Source of the DNA: Microthyrium microscopicum | Taxonomy: Eukaryota > Ascomycota > Dothideomycetes > Microthyriales > Microthyriaceae | NCBI GenBank assembly: GCA_010405405.1 | Contig: MU004230.1 | Span: 2,563,744-2,627,743 of the forward strand | Reading direction: 5' to 3' | DNA length: 64,000 nucleotides | Shown here: positions 45,837 through 57,718 of the stretch, piece by piece | Position numbering within the stretch: the stretch's first letter is position 1 | How the letters are laid out: each line of letters starts with the position of its first letter | Notes under the pieces: generated by a model | The model's database searches: none | Seen by the model: only the letters and a program-made list of their open reading frames with translations | What the model was told of the DNA's origin: nothing | Program-made: the position numbers and the translations under genes

Positions 45837-46950
45837 TTACTTCAACAGTCCTTCCGCTTTCAAGCCAGAATACAACGCCAACGCAGACAAAACCTTCCCA
45901 TCTCGACAGCCCACCTTCCACAAGTCCCTCAGTCGACACAGTTTCAGCGTAATCTTTTCGCCTTCGTCCCTGAGACCTGTCAAGCTGCCCTCCAAGCTGT
46001 CCATTTTATCTCTCTTGATTCGCTTCTCACAGAGGAACATAGGGATGATCTCGTCACAGCCTCCAATCGATGGGTAGACACCAGTTTGTAGATCCTCTGC
46101 GATATTTGGCTTATCGACTTCTGCAGCTGCCTTTGCAGCCAGTTCGCTCATGTTCGTCAACTCGCTTTCCTCAATAGTCAACCCGCACTCTTCCTTGATC
46201 TCCTTCGCCGCGGCGCCTGCAAAGCTTCCATTGTCGACCATACCTGCGGGAAGCTCAGTGAACTCAAGCGACGCTCCTGCTGTGCGTGGCTGGACGGTTA
46301 GTATGACGAATTTATCCTCGTCTGACGTCTCTGGGACATCATCAGGCTGTAGAATAATCTAAATGATTTGTCAGACCACTACCTCCGTTGAAAACAAGTT
46401 CGTGACATACCATCATAGCAACGCTACTTCCACGTAGAAATACCGCACCCGGAAGCCAGTCTTTCTGATCATTGTTGATATTGGCGTAAATCTTAAGAAA
46501 TCCAATACGTGCACTACTTCCGCTGCCGAAGAAGTCGACGGCTTGTACTTCGATGGAGCGAAGCTTGTAGGGCGCTTTGTGAAATGGATGGTTTGAGTCG
46601 GCTTGGAGTGATATAGCTTTGTTCAATCGTTCTGTCCACTCTCGGAAGGGTCTGAACTTCTGTATCTTTTCTTGCGTCAAGCGTTTTTCTGTTGGAGTGT
46701 CTTCGCGGTTGTGGAATGATACTGGGCAGCGAGGATTGTAGCTGGTGAGGTCGAATGTTTCTGTGAGAAGCTTTGATGCTTTGGCATTTTTCTCAGCGTC
46801 AGATGATTTCGTTGATGTAGCCATGTTTCTTGATAGGAGATCGAAGCGTGCTGGTTGCCAAGTTGGTGGTGCTGATGCCCGCCTAGAGAGATGAGCTCGT
46901 GTGCTCCACAGTCGCTTCCAAGAAAGTACCAGCAATGTGTTTTTCATCAA
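45837..46950 (-). CDS. Nudix hydrolase, ADP-sugar diphosphatase type
   Basis: Two exons, reading down: 46950-46411 and 46358-45837; 353 aa. The Nudix motif is GMVDNGSFAGAAAKEIKEECGL: the catalytic helix KE-I-K-EE-x-G is intact, but the first Glu of the textbook G-x5-E motif is Ser and the spacing is one shorter, as in NUDT14-like ADP-sugar or UDP-glucose pyrophosphatases. The substrate is therefore probably an ADP- or UDP-sugar; this is inference. The N-terminus (WKRLWSTRAHLSRRAS) is basic and Ser-rich, like a mitochondrial presequence, and an internal ATG at 46824 (MATSTKSS) would give a cytosolic form. Confidence 0.82.
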
Positions 46951-47408
46951 ATGATTTTCGTGTGATTGATTATTGAAGAAAGGTCCAGCGCTAAGTGACT
47001 TGGGCGCCGTAATTATCTATATATGGTCTGTCGTGAAGTTTGGGCGCAGTAATGGTGAGGCCGTAGAGGACTTCAGCAATCGGCCTCAGGAATTTTTTGT
47101 CTGATGCTTTGTTTGCGGTCTTGACGCTTCTGAGTTTTTCGAGAGAATATGTGGAATAGCATAAGTTGTGATGATTCTATGAGTTTGAAGATGGAAAGCC
47201 TAAGATGATTTATTGCTGGCCCTCAACCTCTTGCTCCCATCGCCCCAACTTCATCCATACCGGTACTACTCCCAAGCTCCATGCTATTATCTACTTGTCC
47301 CTGCAACAACGCCGTCTAAATCGAGTTTGGATCAGCTATCTTATGACATATTGAAAGACACACTCAGGCATTAACCGATTAACTCAGTATCCGGTGTGGT
47401 CACGAATT
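46951..47408. promoter_or_regulatory. Divergent promoter region of the Nudix and RING genes
   Basis: 458 bp between divergent starts. No clear motif found. A first exon of the RING gene could lie here and be missed. Confidence 0.3.
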
Positions 47409-49102
47409 ATGGGCACACCCGGGGCGTTGCGCAGCAGGATTCTCGATGGAAGCCAATGCGAGCACAAGTTGCCCACCTCGTGCGTCCTGACATCGACTCA
47501 AGAATGTTGTGCATGTGAGGACGAGAGAGATCACGTCGTTTCTTACAACATTTATATTGATGGCGCAGGTATGAAGCCTTGGGGAACCAGGTGGCAAGAC
47601 TACTGCTGGCCGTGTAAAGGTAGGTACGCCCCTTAGCGCAATCACAAGCAAGGCAAGTACCACTATTTGGATGCTGACACGCCATCTCCAGAATTTTGGA
47701 ATAATCGTACAGGACGTGGCATAATACCTCCGTCGCAAACGAGAATACCGGAAATACCGGATCAATCCCTGTTTTTAGAACGGTTCGTTGCATTATTGCC
47801 TCTCCATCTTCATGGATTGAGGACCAGCACCTAATTTTGAGTCTAGCTGGTACGACTTCTATCGTGGCTATAGTACTACAAGTACTGAAAACGGTGTTGA
47901 GATCACATATCCTATCCAACATGAACCGTGGAGAGACGTAGATCCAGGAAGATTACCCAGAACAACAGACGAAGTTCGTCAGGGCCTCGGTCGTAGCCAG
48001 TACGAAATCTACATCGACTCTCTTTTGCAGCATAGACACGAGAATATGAACCGTGCCGTAGCTGAAGCTCCAGTATCCAACCTGGAGGAAACACTCGATG
48101 CATTGATGGAAGATGCTGAGGATGAGGTCCATGTGATTCCATCGGAATCAGTGGCGCCCTCCAGTGGTCGATTGCATAGCTTCGGAATGGACCATAATTT
48201 TGACCTAACTCACACGGAGATCTCCAATATACCACCACTTGAGCCGGTGGTCATACCATCACCGCCTGCGATAGAAGGCTATTCTGAGCAAGCTGGAACC
48301 CACCTCGCAGGCTATCCTCTACGGCTCTTATCTATCATGGCAGAAGATGAAGCAGATTCTGCTGAGACTGCCTCAGGCCCCTCGATTCCAGGCACGCCTG
48401 AACCAGAAAATATCATCCCACCACAAGACACTGCCAACTCGCACCACGTCCCACCAGAAGAATCTTCTAGTCTTATGAGTTCACACGACGGAGTATGGGA
48501 AGCACTAAGTCGCCTCCGCGAAGCGCGTGAAAGAAATACCCGCGACGGCGAAACTGCAGCCCCAGCAACAATGGCTCAGATCATGCAAGAACTCCGTGAA
48601 CAGCGCTATACAGGCGGAAGCAGGGGGCGCGAACATTTCCCCGCCCTCCTCGAACTACTAAGGGATTCACGAGATTGGCGACGCTCGACCCGTAGTGCAG
48701 AATCATCAACATTTCAATCCGTGAACCGCCTGGGCTTGGATTCACTTCCGCGGCCACCGCCATTGGAGGACGAGCAGTTGACGGTTAAGTTGGATTGTCG
48801 GATTTGTCTCACGCAGATCGCGAAGATTGCTTGTATACCTTGTGGCCATGTTGTTATGTGTCAATGGTAAGTTTGAAATGATTCTATTTCACGCAAGTGT
48901 GTTAGTACTAATACTTCATGATGCAGGTGTGCGGACATTCAGATGCCGCTGATGCCAGAGTCGACGTCAACACCTAGAACGCGAGCGTCGCAATGTCCAG
49001 AGTGTCGTGGTATTGTTCGTCAGCGGGTATGTCTTCACCAGAAGCATCTTTACCTAGTAATATCGGTTATCTAACTGCTTTCAGATCAAACTGTATATTT
49101 AG
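47409..49102 (+). CDS. C3HC4 RING-finger protein, probable E3 ubiquitin ligase
   Basis: Five exons: 47409-47619, 47692-47782, 47847-48866, 48927-49026, 49085-49102; 479 aa. The C-terminal RING (about residues 417-475) has CRIC, CGH, CQWC and CPEC, the C3HC4 order, with an unusually long gap (MPLMPESTSTPRTRASQ) between the third and fourth pairs; it ends two residues before QRIKLYI. The last exon is only 18 nt including the stop. The N-terminus holds a Cys/His cluster (CEHK, CCAC, YCWPCK) that may bind zinc but matches no family I know. The middle is acidic and disordered. The start is uncertain because the frame is open upstream. Confidence 0.72.
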
Positions 49103-50328
49103 AGCTACTGGTGCCTTGCTACTTGGTCATGCACATGTACCAAGTGGCAGAACCCCATTTCAGGCCGCTCATTGTATAGTGAGACTCAAGTGGAAGTTGG
49201 CTCTGACTAGTTGAGCGTTATTGGCTTAAGTCGACGACGGAGTAGGTATTGAAGCTGGTGCCGATATCAATGCAGCTTCCATGGGAACTTATTCTCCATC
49301 GTGCACTTACAACCGCAGTACGGGACTCTTACCGCCGTGATAACAATTGGTTGTTTGCTTCGTACGCGTTATGATGGACGTCGGTTTTGAGTTTGCCCAA
49401 GTTGTCGGCAAGGCCGATAGGAGCTTCCACTATGTGGGTCATAATGGCCTTTGGCACCACCTGTTAGTACGATATTTTTGAGTCTCTAGCACTAACACAA
49501 ACGGAACACGCAGACTCAAGGTGCCGAATCAAAGCTTAGAGGAAGACATCGTGAAGATGGAGATGTGAGGAGTGGTTTTGGAGGAGATTAGATCTACTAA
49601 GGTATCAAATGGGCGTTTCAAAGTTGTTGAAGGGTTGGTTGTTGTCAACTTGTTGGCGTCCAGTCGGAATCTTCTCCAGAATTAAGGTTCTGACGCGTGG
49701 GATTTGTAGCCTGTTAATTGTGCCTCAATGGTTTCTTGGGCCTTGACTTGTTGCTCTCTCCCCTCAACATTTCTTCCATATTCTACATTTATTGCGAAGT
49801 CTTCAAAGCTTTGCCCTTGGTTTTCACTTGCTATCTCGTGGTGAAAGTGGTGGCTTCTTGATCTCACGCAATCTCCCATCCTTGGGATCTTATCCGGCTT
49901 ACCTCCAACCTTCCTGCAGCTCGTAGTCCCTCCAAAAAAGGACGAACTTTCAAGTTTTGACCTCGCAGACAAGGCGGAATACCCTCGGATTCTCTGTTAC
50001 TCCAACTGGCGACTTGGCAAGATTTATCGCTTTCCCCTGTGTCTCACCGGAGAAATAGAGTAACGCATCCATATCCCAACAGATCAAGCATCTACAGCCG
50101 TCCATCTACAAAAGCTTGCTGATTCGACTCGCCCACCTCATCATCAGCTACGGGACTTGGCTCGCTGACCTTTTCAGCTTCGTGTTGTACTTGGCCAGGC
50201 CAACCGGCCAACTCACCATCCAAAGCTCTTCTTCTGGACAACCGAGCCACCACCCGCTTGAGGAGGTGCCCAACGCTTTCTTCACAAACTATTCTTATAT
50301 ATGCTAGACGTCTAAAGTCAATCTGGCT
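49103..50328. other. 1.2 kb leader/promoter region of the bZIP gene
   Basis: No gene recognised. Just before the bZIP start lies a tiny upstream ORF (ATG 50301, stop 50313-50315, MLDV). Pyrimidine-rich tracts lie at about 50210-50290. Confidence 0.4.
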
Positions 50329-51376
50329 ATGGATTTCACACCTTATTTTCCCGGCCAGCAATTTGGGCTATACAATGGAGGTGTTCCTCTACATACTGCT
50401 TTCACAGAGGAGTCCGGCACGGCAGCAACACAAAATGTGGGTATATCTCATAAATTTTCCTGATTTGTTACGAATGTAAACATGGACGAACGAAGCTCTC
50501 TCAAACTTCTAGCTTGGTCACGCCGGAAGCTAATAATACGAAGGATCCCTCGGTATTTGACTCCTCGGCCATATTTCAACAACCATACGAACCCTTCGGC
50601 TATGATCAAAATGTTGTTGGGTCGCCCGAGATGGCAGATATGCCAATGACTCACCATGCAACGTTAGCAGATGATGGTACAATACCTGCTGCTTCGATGC
50701 ATCACGATTCCGACTCGCTAAGAACCGACTCGCGAATGGATAGGGGAAGGAGTAGTAGTGATGAGAATTCTCACCTCACTCCAGCTCAAAGTCGAAGAAA
50801 AGAGCAAAATAGAGCAGCGTAGGCCACACTAGCATCCCCAATATCAATCTCGTCTAATTCATCTACAGTCAACGAGCCTTCCGAGAGCGAAAAGAGAAAC
50901 ACGTCAAAGAACTAGAAGCCAAACTCTCCGTCTTTGAATCATCAGCCACAACACTAGCATCCGACAACCAGCGCCTCAAACTTGCGCTTCAACGAGCGAT
51001 GACTGAAAATGAGATTTTGCGCTCAACTACTGGAGCTATTCGATCGAACGGCCCGCCGCTCAAACGATTGAAGCGGCCAGTGCGATCGAGTTCGTCTCAG
51101 CCGGACGAGAATCGAGACGACGCAGAGTCGCCATATGCGGACGATAGCGAGAAGGACGGCAATGAGAAGGCCAAAATGCTTACTACCGCGCGCGTGTGGG
51201 ACTATCTGGTGGAGCACCCGTTGGTCAGATCTGGGCGCATAGATATTACTGATGCTGTTGATCGCTTGAAGCGCATGGCGAGGCCTGGTAATCGCGGTGG
51301 ACCGGTATTTTCAGAGAAAGAAGTGCGCAGAGCGATAGAGAATAGTCGGAGGGGAGGAGGAGATGCCTTGATCTAG
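50329..51376 (+). CDS. Yap/AP-1-like bZIP transcription factor
   Basis: Exons 50329-50436, 50496-50818 and 50869-51376 give 312 aa. The basic region RRKEQNRAAQRAFRERKEKH (about 135-154) carries the N-x-x-A-Q-R-x-F-R signature of the fungal Yap/Pap1 family, and a leucine zipper follows (LEAKLSVFE, LKLALQRAM). An intron splits the basic region at AAQR, a common position in this family. The redox-sensing Cys-rich domains of Yap1/Pap1 are absent; I find no cysteine in the whole protein. The C-terminal segment VWDYLVEHPLVRSGRIDI is conserved-looking but unknown to me. The first intron uses a GTGGGT donor and a CGAAG acceptor, less sure than the rest. Confidence 0.82.
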
Positions 51377-51502
51377 AAGCATGCCCGGAATGGTTGATGA
51401 CACCGATAATACACAAGAGCAACACGGAACACTTCCAGCAGGACTTGTGTCAAATCTATGGTCATACAGTATGCTATGGGTATATGGCACAAGGTAGCGA
51501 AA

Positions 51503-52399
51503 TCACTCCCAATCACTGTCTTCATCGTTGGCCACTGCACTGGGCTTGCTGCTGCGTAGAGAAGTTGGATGAGGATCCTCCTCCTCTTCTTTCCGTGCAA
51601 CACGATGATCGCTGTGTTTTAACGCACCGACTTGTATCAGCACCTGTTCGAGATCTTGGGCGCTGTCAGAAGATGCAATAGAAGAGTACTGACCAAGCAC
51701 TTACCGCTTTGTTTTGTCTGTAGTCCTTTCAGCTCCCTTAAGGTGACAATCTGTCGCTTGATATCTCCGTTCCGATATATCAGAATGGTGGGAGTATTTC
51801 GCTCTGGGTATCCTTCGATGCAAAGATCGGCTTGTATTTGACAGAATTTGATATCACCAAATTTGTAGGCCAGTTGCCGCCATATTTCCACAAGAATCCG
51901 AGACTCGACGTTGGTTCCAGTCGGCGATGTTAATAGTACAAATATAAAAGCTTTTGCCGACTCTTCTGTAACCTCTTTTGCATAATCTGGTTTCTGTAAT
52001 GGGTATACCTGATTGTAGACCGCAGCTGTTCGTATTGCAGACATTTCAGCTATACGTTTCTGACTTGTCTGAAGTTAGCAAGAGCAGAAGACAATTCCAC
52101 GCAAAGCTTGCGCACCGATATGAATTAAGGAAATCTTCGTCCTCGTCATCTTCAAGTTCGTCTAGCTCATCAAGATCTTTGCCTTCGAGCCGATTTTCAT
52201 GCATTAGCCTTCTAGCTTCCACCAGGGCCTCCTCAATCATCGGAGTTGGCGACGGCGGTTTCTCTGGAATGACTCCATGTTTGCGGAGAATATCATTCCT
52301 TCTCAGAAATTAGCAAGCCATACTGCTCTCAACGACAGGTGCATACCATTCAGTGTCAGCGTCTGGGTGGTCAATGGGCACATTCACGGGCGCGTCCAT
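51503..52399 (-). CDS. PLP2: Phosducin-like protein (Plp2/PhLP type)
   Basis: Four exons, reading down: 52399-52347, 52298-52116, 52063-51705, 51654-51503; 248 aa. It is a co-factor of the CCT chaperonin that helps fold actin, tubulin and other clients, and CCT4 itself lies 20 kb away. N-terminal WNDILRKHGVIPEKPPSP is the hallmark of this family, followed by acidic DELDELEDDEDEDFL. The thioredoxin-like domain (about 90-200) includes VEIWRQLAYKFGDIKFCQI and ERNTPTILIYRNGDI and lacks the redox CxxC. The acidic tail ends in DEDSDWE. Three acceptors end in AAG (52299, 52064, 51655); each was fixed by frame and conservation. Confidence 0.9.
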
Positions 52400-52810
52400 G
52401 ACTGTTATAACGCCTTGATTTAATTTAAACCCCGAAGAGACCGACTTGAAAGAGACAAAATACTTTTTTCAACAAAATGTATGCTCCTGAAGTAAGTGGA
52501 ACGAACTTTATATAGAGTTGGTGCCTTAAAGGTAGGAATAGTACCAGGGACTAGGGTTAAGCATCAGTCTTGGCATCAACTCCCAAAATGCCACGAAGCC
52601 CGCCGATGCGACCGCCGCACAATCCTCCATGACCACCACGCTTACGTCTTGATCTCTAAAAAGCTTGTTGACATCAATTGCAAACACGTTCCTAACAATT
52701 GGTCGCACGGCCAGGTCTCTCATTGCCCATGGAATACAACTAGACTGCCCGCCAATTCAACCCCTTACTATTGAACCTCCCACCTTTAGACCCGAAACCA
52801 CATTGTCATC
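52400..52810. promoter_or_regulatory. Divergent promoter of PLP2 and SEC21
   Basis: 411 bp shared by two divergent housekeeping genes. AT-rich near 52410-52480; no defined element recognised. Confidence 0.35.
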
Positions 52811-55800
52811 ATGTCATACGGAAAGCGAGACGAAGATGCGGACGGCGCAATTGTGCGGGTTGACCGAACCGCTGTCTTTCAAGAGGGTACCTAGTTCTAT
52901 TGAAGTTTAGGCGAATCCGATGCTGACATCTTGAAGCCCGCCTTTTCAACTCGTCGCCAGTGTCCCCTCGAAAATGTCGAATCCTATTGACCAAGATCGC
53001 CCTCTTACTATTCACTGGCGAGAAGTTCCCTACAAATGAAGCTACGACCCTGTTCTTTGGTATCTCGAAGTTGTTCCAAAATAAAGATGCTAGCTTGCGG
53101 CAGATGGTATATCTTGTTATTAAAGAGCTGGCCAACACGGCCGAGGATGTTATCATGGTCACAAGCAGTATAATGAAAGATTGCCAAGTTGGAAGCGATA
53201 TCGTGTACCGCGCCAATGCCATTCGAGCTCTTTGCCGAATTATCGACGCGACTACAATTCCTGCTATTGAGCGTATCATCAAAACTGCCATTGTCGACAA
53301 GGTCCCTTCTGTTTGTTCAGCTGCCTTGGTGTCGTCTTACCACCTGCTCCCTGTCTCCCGAGATATCGTTCGAAGATGGCAAAATGAAGTACAAGAAGCC
53401 GCGTCTGGATCCAAGTCCAGCGGATTCTCTCTTGGGTTTGGTGGTTCGCACTCTCAATCGATACCCAACACCAGCTACAATACCCAATATCATGCCATTG
53501 GTTTACTCTATCAAATGAGATCTCATGACCGGATGGCTTTGGTTAAAATGGTTCAACAATATAGTGCCGCTGGCGTTGTCAAAAGCCCGGCCGCCATCAT
53601 GCTCCTCGTTCGATTGGCAGCCAAATTGGCAACAGATGACCCTGGCCTCCGAAAACCAATGGTACAGCTTCTCGATGGCTGGCTCCGCCACAAGTCAGAG
53701 CTCGTCAACTTTGAAGCTGCTAAAGCGATTTGCGATCTTCCAGACGTAACCGATGGCGAAGCTACCCAGACCATTCACTCACTTCAACTCTTCCTTGTCT
53801 CTCCTCGACCGGTCACAAAATTCGCCGCCATCAGGATTCTTCACAACTTTGCTACTTTTAAGCCAGATTTGGTTCGCGCCTGCAACCCAGACATTGAAAG
53901 TCTAGTCACCAACACGAATCGCTCCATCGGTACTTTTGCTATAAGCACATTGCTCAAGACTTGCAATGAGTCGAGCGTAGATCGCCTTATGAAGCAGATA
54001 ACAACTTTCATGAGCGAAATCAGCGACGACTTCAAAGTAACCATTGTTGAGGCGATCCGCACTTTGGCCATTAAATTCCCTTCGAAACATGCCAGCATTT
54101 TCACATTCCTTAGCCAAACGCTACGCGAAGATGGTGGCTTTGACTTCAAGAAAGCTGTGGTGGAGAGCATGTTTGACTTGATCAAATTTGTTCCAGAGAG
54201 CAAAGAAGATGCTCTGGCTCATTTGGCAGAGTTCATAGAGGATTGCGAGTTTACAAAACTGGCTGTGCGGATATTGCATCTTCTGGGTATGGAAGGTCCA
54301 AAAACGAAGACCCCTACGAAGTATATCCGTTACATTTACAACCGAGTGGTCCTCGAGAATGCTATCGTTAGAGCTGCTGCCGTGACTGCGCTCGGAAAAT
54401 TCGGACTTTCCAAGGATGAGGAAGTCCGAAGCAGCATTAAAGTGCTACTCACACGTTGTCTTGACGATGTTGACGACGAGGTGCGGGATCGCGCAGCCAT
54501 GAACTTGAGACTCATGGCTGAAGATGACGATACTGCGTCCAAGTTCATTCGAAATGGTAGGATTTCTGTTTTTGTCATATTTGAGAATATTTGCTAAATC
54601 TTCCAGATTCAATGTTCTCCCTACCTGTTCTCGAGCATCAACTGGTGATGTATGTAACTGCCGAGGGGCGAGATACGTTTGCTTCGCCCTTTGATCTATC
54701 CAAGATCCCAGTGGTTACCAGAGAACAAGCAGATGCAGACGAACGAACCAGGTACATATGCCCCAAAAGATTCGAAAATGAACGCCCTGCTCATATCTAC
54801 GTAGAAAACTTACCTCTGCAACGCCAACGCTCAAAGCTCCATCCATGCCCAAAACAACAGCCCAGGGTGCAGCAGAAGCGGCCGCCTCAACTGCTGCAGC
54901 TGCGCAGAAGTATGCGGCAGAACTGCAAAAGATCCCAGAGCTATCATCATATGGTGGTGTGCTCAAGTCTAGCCCGGTGGTTGAATTAACCGAAAGCGAA
55001 ACTGAATACGTCGTAAAAGCGATCAAGCATATCTTCAAAGAGCACATCGTCCTCCAATTTGTATGTATCTCAGGTCATCTCGTGACTACCATTCTAACGT
55101 TTCTAGGATATCAACAACACACTTCCAGATACTGTACTCACTGATGTATCCATATTATCAACGCCAGTCGATGCAAATGATCCTGACGAGGCCGCACCTC
55201 TCGAGGAAGACTTTTTAATCCCCGTTTCGCAACTGAAGACCAACGAACCCGGCACAGTCTACGTTGCATTCAAAAATACATCTGGCTCATCATATCCAGC
55301 ATGCACCTTCTCCAACATCCTCAAGTTCACCAGCAAGGAAGTCGATCCATCAACCGGCGAACCCGAAGAAACTGGCTACGATGACGAATACCAAGTCGAA
55401 GACCTCGACCTCGGAGGGTCAGACTTTGTTGTACCAGCTTTCGCGGGTAGCTGGGAAGGTGTTTGGGAATCCTCAGCCGGTGGAGAAGAAGCAGCAGAGA
55501 CGCTCAGTCTTACTGGCTCCAAGAGCATTGCTGGTAAGTTCTCCTCTCATATTAGAGCTCTTAGCGCAGTTTATTGACGGTATCTAGATGCCGTGACGCA
55601 GTTAACAAACGTCTTCCAACTTCAACCGCTGGACGGCAGCGATGTTGCCCTCTCCGCCTCAACGCATACGCTCAAACTGTACGGCAAGAGCATCAACGGC
55701 GGCAAAGTTGCTGTACAAGTACGCATGGCTTTCTCGGCGAAAGCAGGCGTCACTATCCAGATTCGGGCGCGCAGTGAGGAGGATGGAATGGCTACGGCTG

Positions 55801-55823
55801 TTATATCGAGTGTTACGGGATAG
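52811..55823 (+). CDS. SEC21: Coatomer gamma subunit (gamma-COP)
   Basis: Six exons: 52811-52886, 52937-54556, 54607-54751, 54805-55060, 55107-55533, 55588-55823; 919 aa, close to the usual length. Gamma-COP is part of the COPI coat for Golgi-to-ER and intra-Golgi traffic. The N-terminal adaptin-like helical solenoid (about 20-550) has family blocks such as ARLFNSSPVSPRKCR, LTKIALLLFTGE, NEATTLFFGISKLFQ and DEVRDRAAMNL. An Ala-rich hinge (about 640-665) leads to the appendage domain (from about 690) with TVYVAFKN and FAGSWEGVWES. Six short introns all keep the frame. N-terminal MSYGKRDEDADG is typical of fungal orthologues, which supports the start. Confidence 0.95.
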
Positions 55824-56284
55824 TTCTCGTGACTTTGGATGGAATAGACTCAGGTGCCTGCAGTGATAAAGTGACTTGCATCATGCCTCATTTTTGCTCA
55901 GTGGCGATAGTTGCAATGTAGAGCTGATGGTGATTTGGCGCTCAAGCGTTGGCTCGGTTGGGTCAAAAAATGATCATACGGTTGTAATGCATGATATGAA
56001 ATATGTAGCCTCAATTGAATTACATCTATCAATTCACCTGGGCCCATTGGTTTCGCTATAGCTCTGCTCGACACATAACCCTACCAATTATCCTTGAAAA
56101 ATAACATGTACTGAAAAGATCATCTGGTACGATTGGAAGCGGAAGCAGCAAGTGCTCAACGAGAGCCATCAGTCTCATGTGCTTTTAATGGCCCATTGCG
56201 TAGGAATAATTCGAACAATCCATTGCCCGAATGATAATCGTCAATTTTCGACCCGTTCGTGGACTTTGATAGCGCTCGCAAGGG
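55824..56284. other. Convergent 3' spacer of SEC21 and the zf-PARP gene
   Basis: No coding feature seen. Confidence 0.35.
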
Positions 56285-57718
56285 CTAATGATCGTTACCA
56301 GCGGCGTCAGTTCTCGCAAGATTCTCATGTCTAAGTTTTGCCAGAAAAGCTGCAACTCCGCTGCTCAACTCCGGCTCATCAACCTTGCGAAGACGAGTGT
56401 GATCTTTTTCAGGAGTAGATCGTGTCGAGCTGAGTTCCGACATGTCCTGGTCAACTTCGCATCCCTTGGCCAGGGCTTGGATCGTGGTTTCAAGATCTTG
56501 GTCGGCGGTGAGGTCGAGAGTGTACTGCACTTTGTTTCCGGGAGTGACTTTGACTGCTTGATTAGGCTTGGTCTGCTGCTGGCCACGAGTTTGAAATCTA
56601 GTTTTCTTTAGAGGAAAATGGCTGCTTTTGTCGTCAAAGGAGACATGCTCTGCCTTTGATACATGCGTCTTTGATCTCAGTGGTGCTTCGATCTCGATCA
56701 TATCGTCGTTCTCTAACTGGCCTCTGTTGGCCTCAGTCGCTCGTTTCTTCCGCTTCGGTAGGATTTCGATGTCTTCGTCATCTATGTCTACTTTCTTCTT
56801 CTTCTGTCTCGGTTTGGCAGGCTTTTTGGCTTTAGGTTCTGCAAACTTGGACTGATGACATATCAATACATGATTACTTTATGAGCTGAAGCACTCACTG
56901 GGTCCCAAGACTTGTCAAGCTTGCCAGTAGATACGGCGACCTTTACATGCTGCTTGGTCTCCTCGTCAAGCTCGTCATATCCCTCTAGAACTTCGGCGTG
57001 CCCGGAGATCTGTGCAGACACAGCACTGATATGAGAATCCTCAAGACAAGACCTGGTAAGTGTCAGCTGTGATGGCAAACAATCTAGCTGGTGTCCAAAT
57101 GCCATCAACCCACCAATGATAGTATTGCCAGCTTGAATGGAGTGGACCATCATTCGAATCGCCAGTCACACTGGGCATACAAGCGAGGCGAAACTCTCCC
57201 TTCTTGATCTTCTCTTCCAGTCCACACTTCTGACCGTGGCACCTGGCTGCAGTAGACTTGGCAAAGTCAACCTTGAATGCATCACTGAGGCCGAATACGT
57301 TGATCGAGAACTTCGAATCGGGATTCTGAACAACACCCTCAGTAAAACTGGCACTTACTTCGACCTTTGCCTCTTCAGAGAGTGAATCAAAACCGCAGAT
57401 CTCGTCTACTGTTGTGACCAGCTTGGCTATGTTGCTGAGTTGTTTCGTCGTTACGCAACCCCTATGATAGTCAGCAAAAGCGGTCATATTTGTCAGGTAA
57501 GGTCCTCTTACCAGTGCTTCCACTGATAATTGTCCCAGTAGCTATTGTATGTCGCAAGAGCCAATTCTCCCATGAGAATTTTAGTTTCAGAGTTCTTGCA
57601 AGCTGCAGTGTTGCATATGCGTTTGGCAATAGGCGAATGCGCTGTTCGGAGTCAACTTGAATGCGAACATTTCACGAATTTAAAGTAAAGTAAGAAAGTA
57701 CTTACCAAGCTTGTACAT
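56285..57718 (-). CDS. Protein with two PARP-type zinc fingers
   Basis: Five exons, reading down: 57718-57706, 57641-57512, 57461-57114, 57052-56899, 56851-56285; 403 aa. Finger 1 runs from CNTAAC through ILMGELALA to WKHWGC, and finger 2 from CHGQKC through IKKGEFRLA to YYHWSC. Each keeps the H-x2-C pair of zf-PARP but has C-x4-C rather than C-x2-C in front. Such fingers bind DNA breaks in PARP1 and DNA ligase III. No catalytic PARP domain follows; instead the last 190 residues are Lys-rich (KPRQKKKKVDID, PKRKKRA), likely nuclear localisation signals, then disordered. Introns split both H-W-x-C sites. An in-frame ATG at 57829 would add 37 charged residues. Confidence 0.82.

Noticed and set aside
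53841-54203. 120-codon minus-strand frame
   Set aside because: Antisense shadow of the SEC21 solenoid region.
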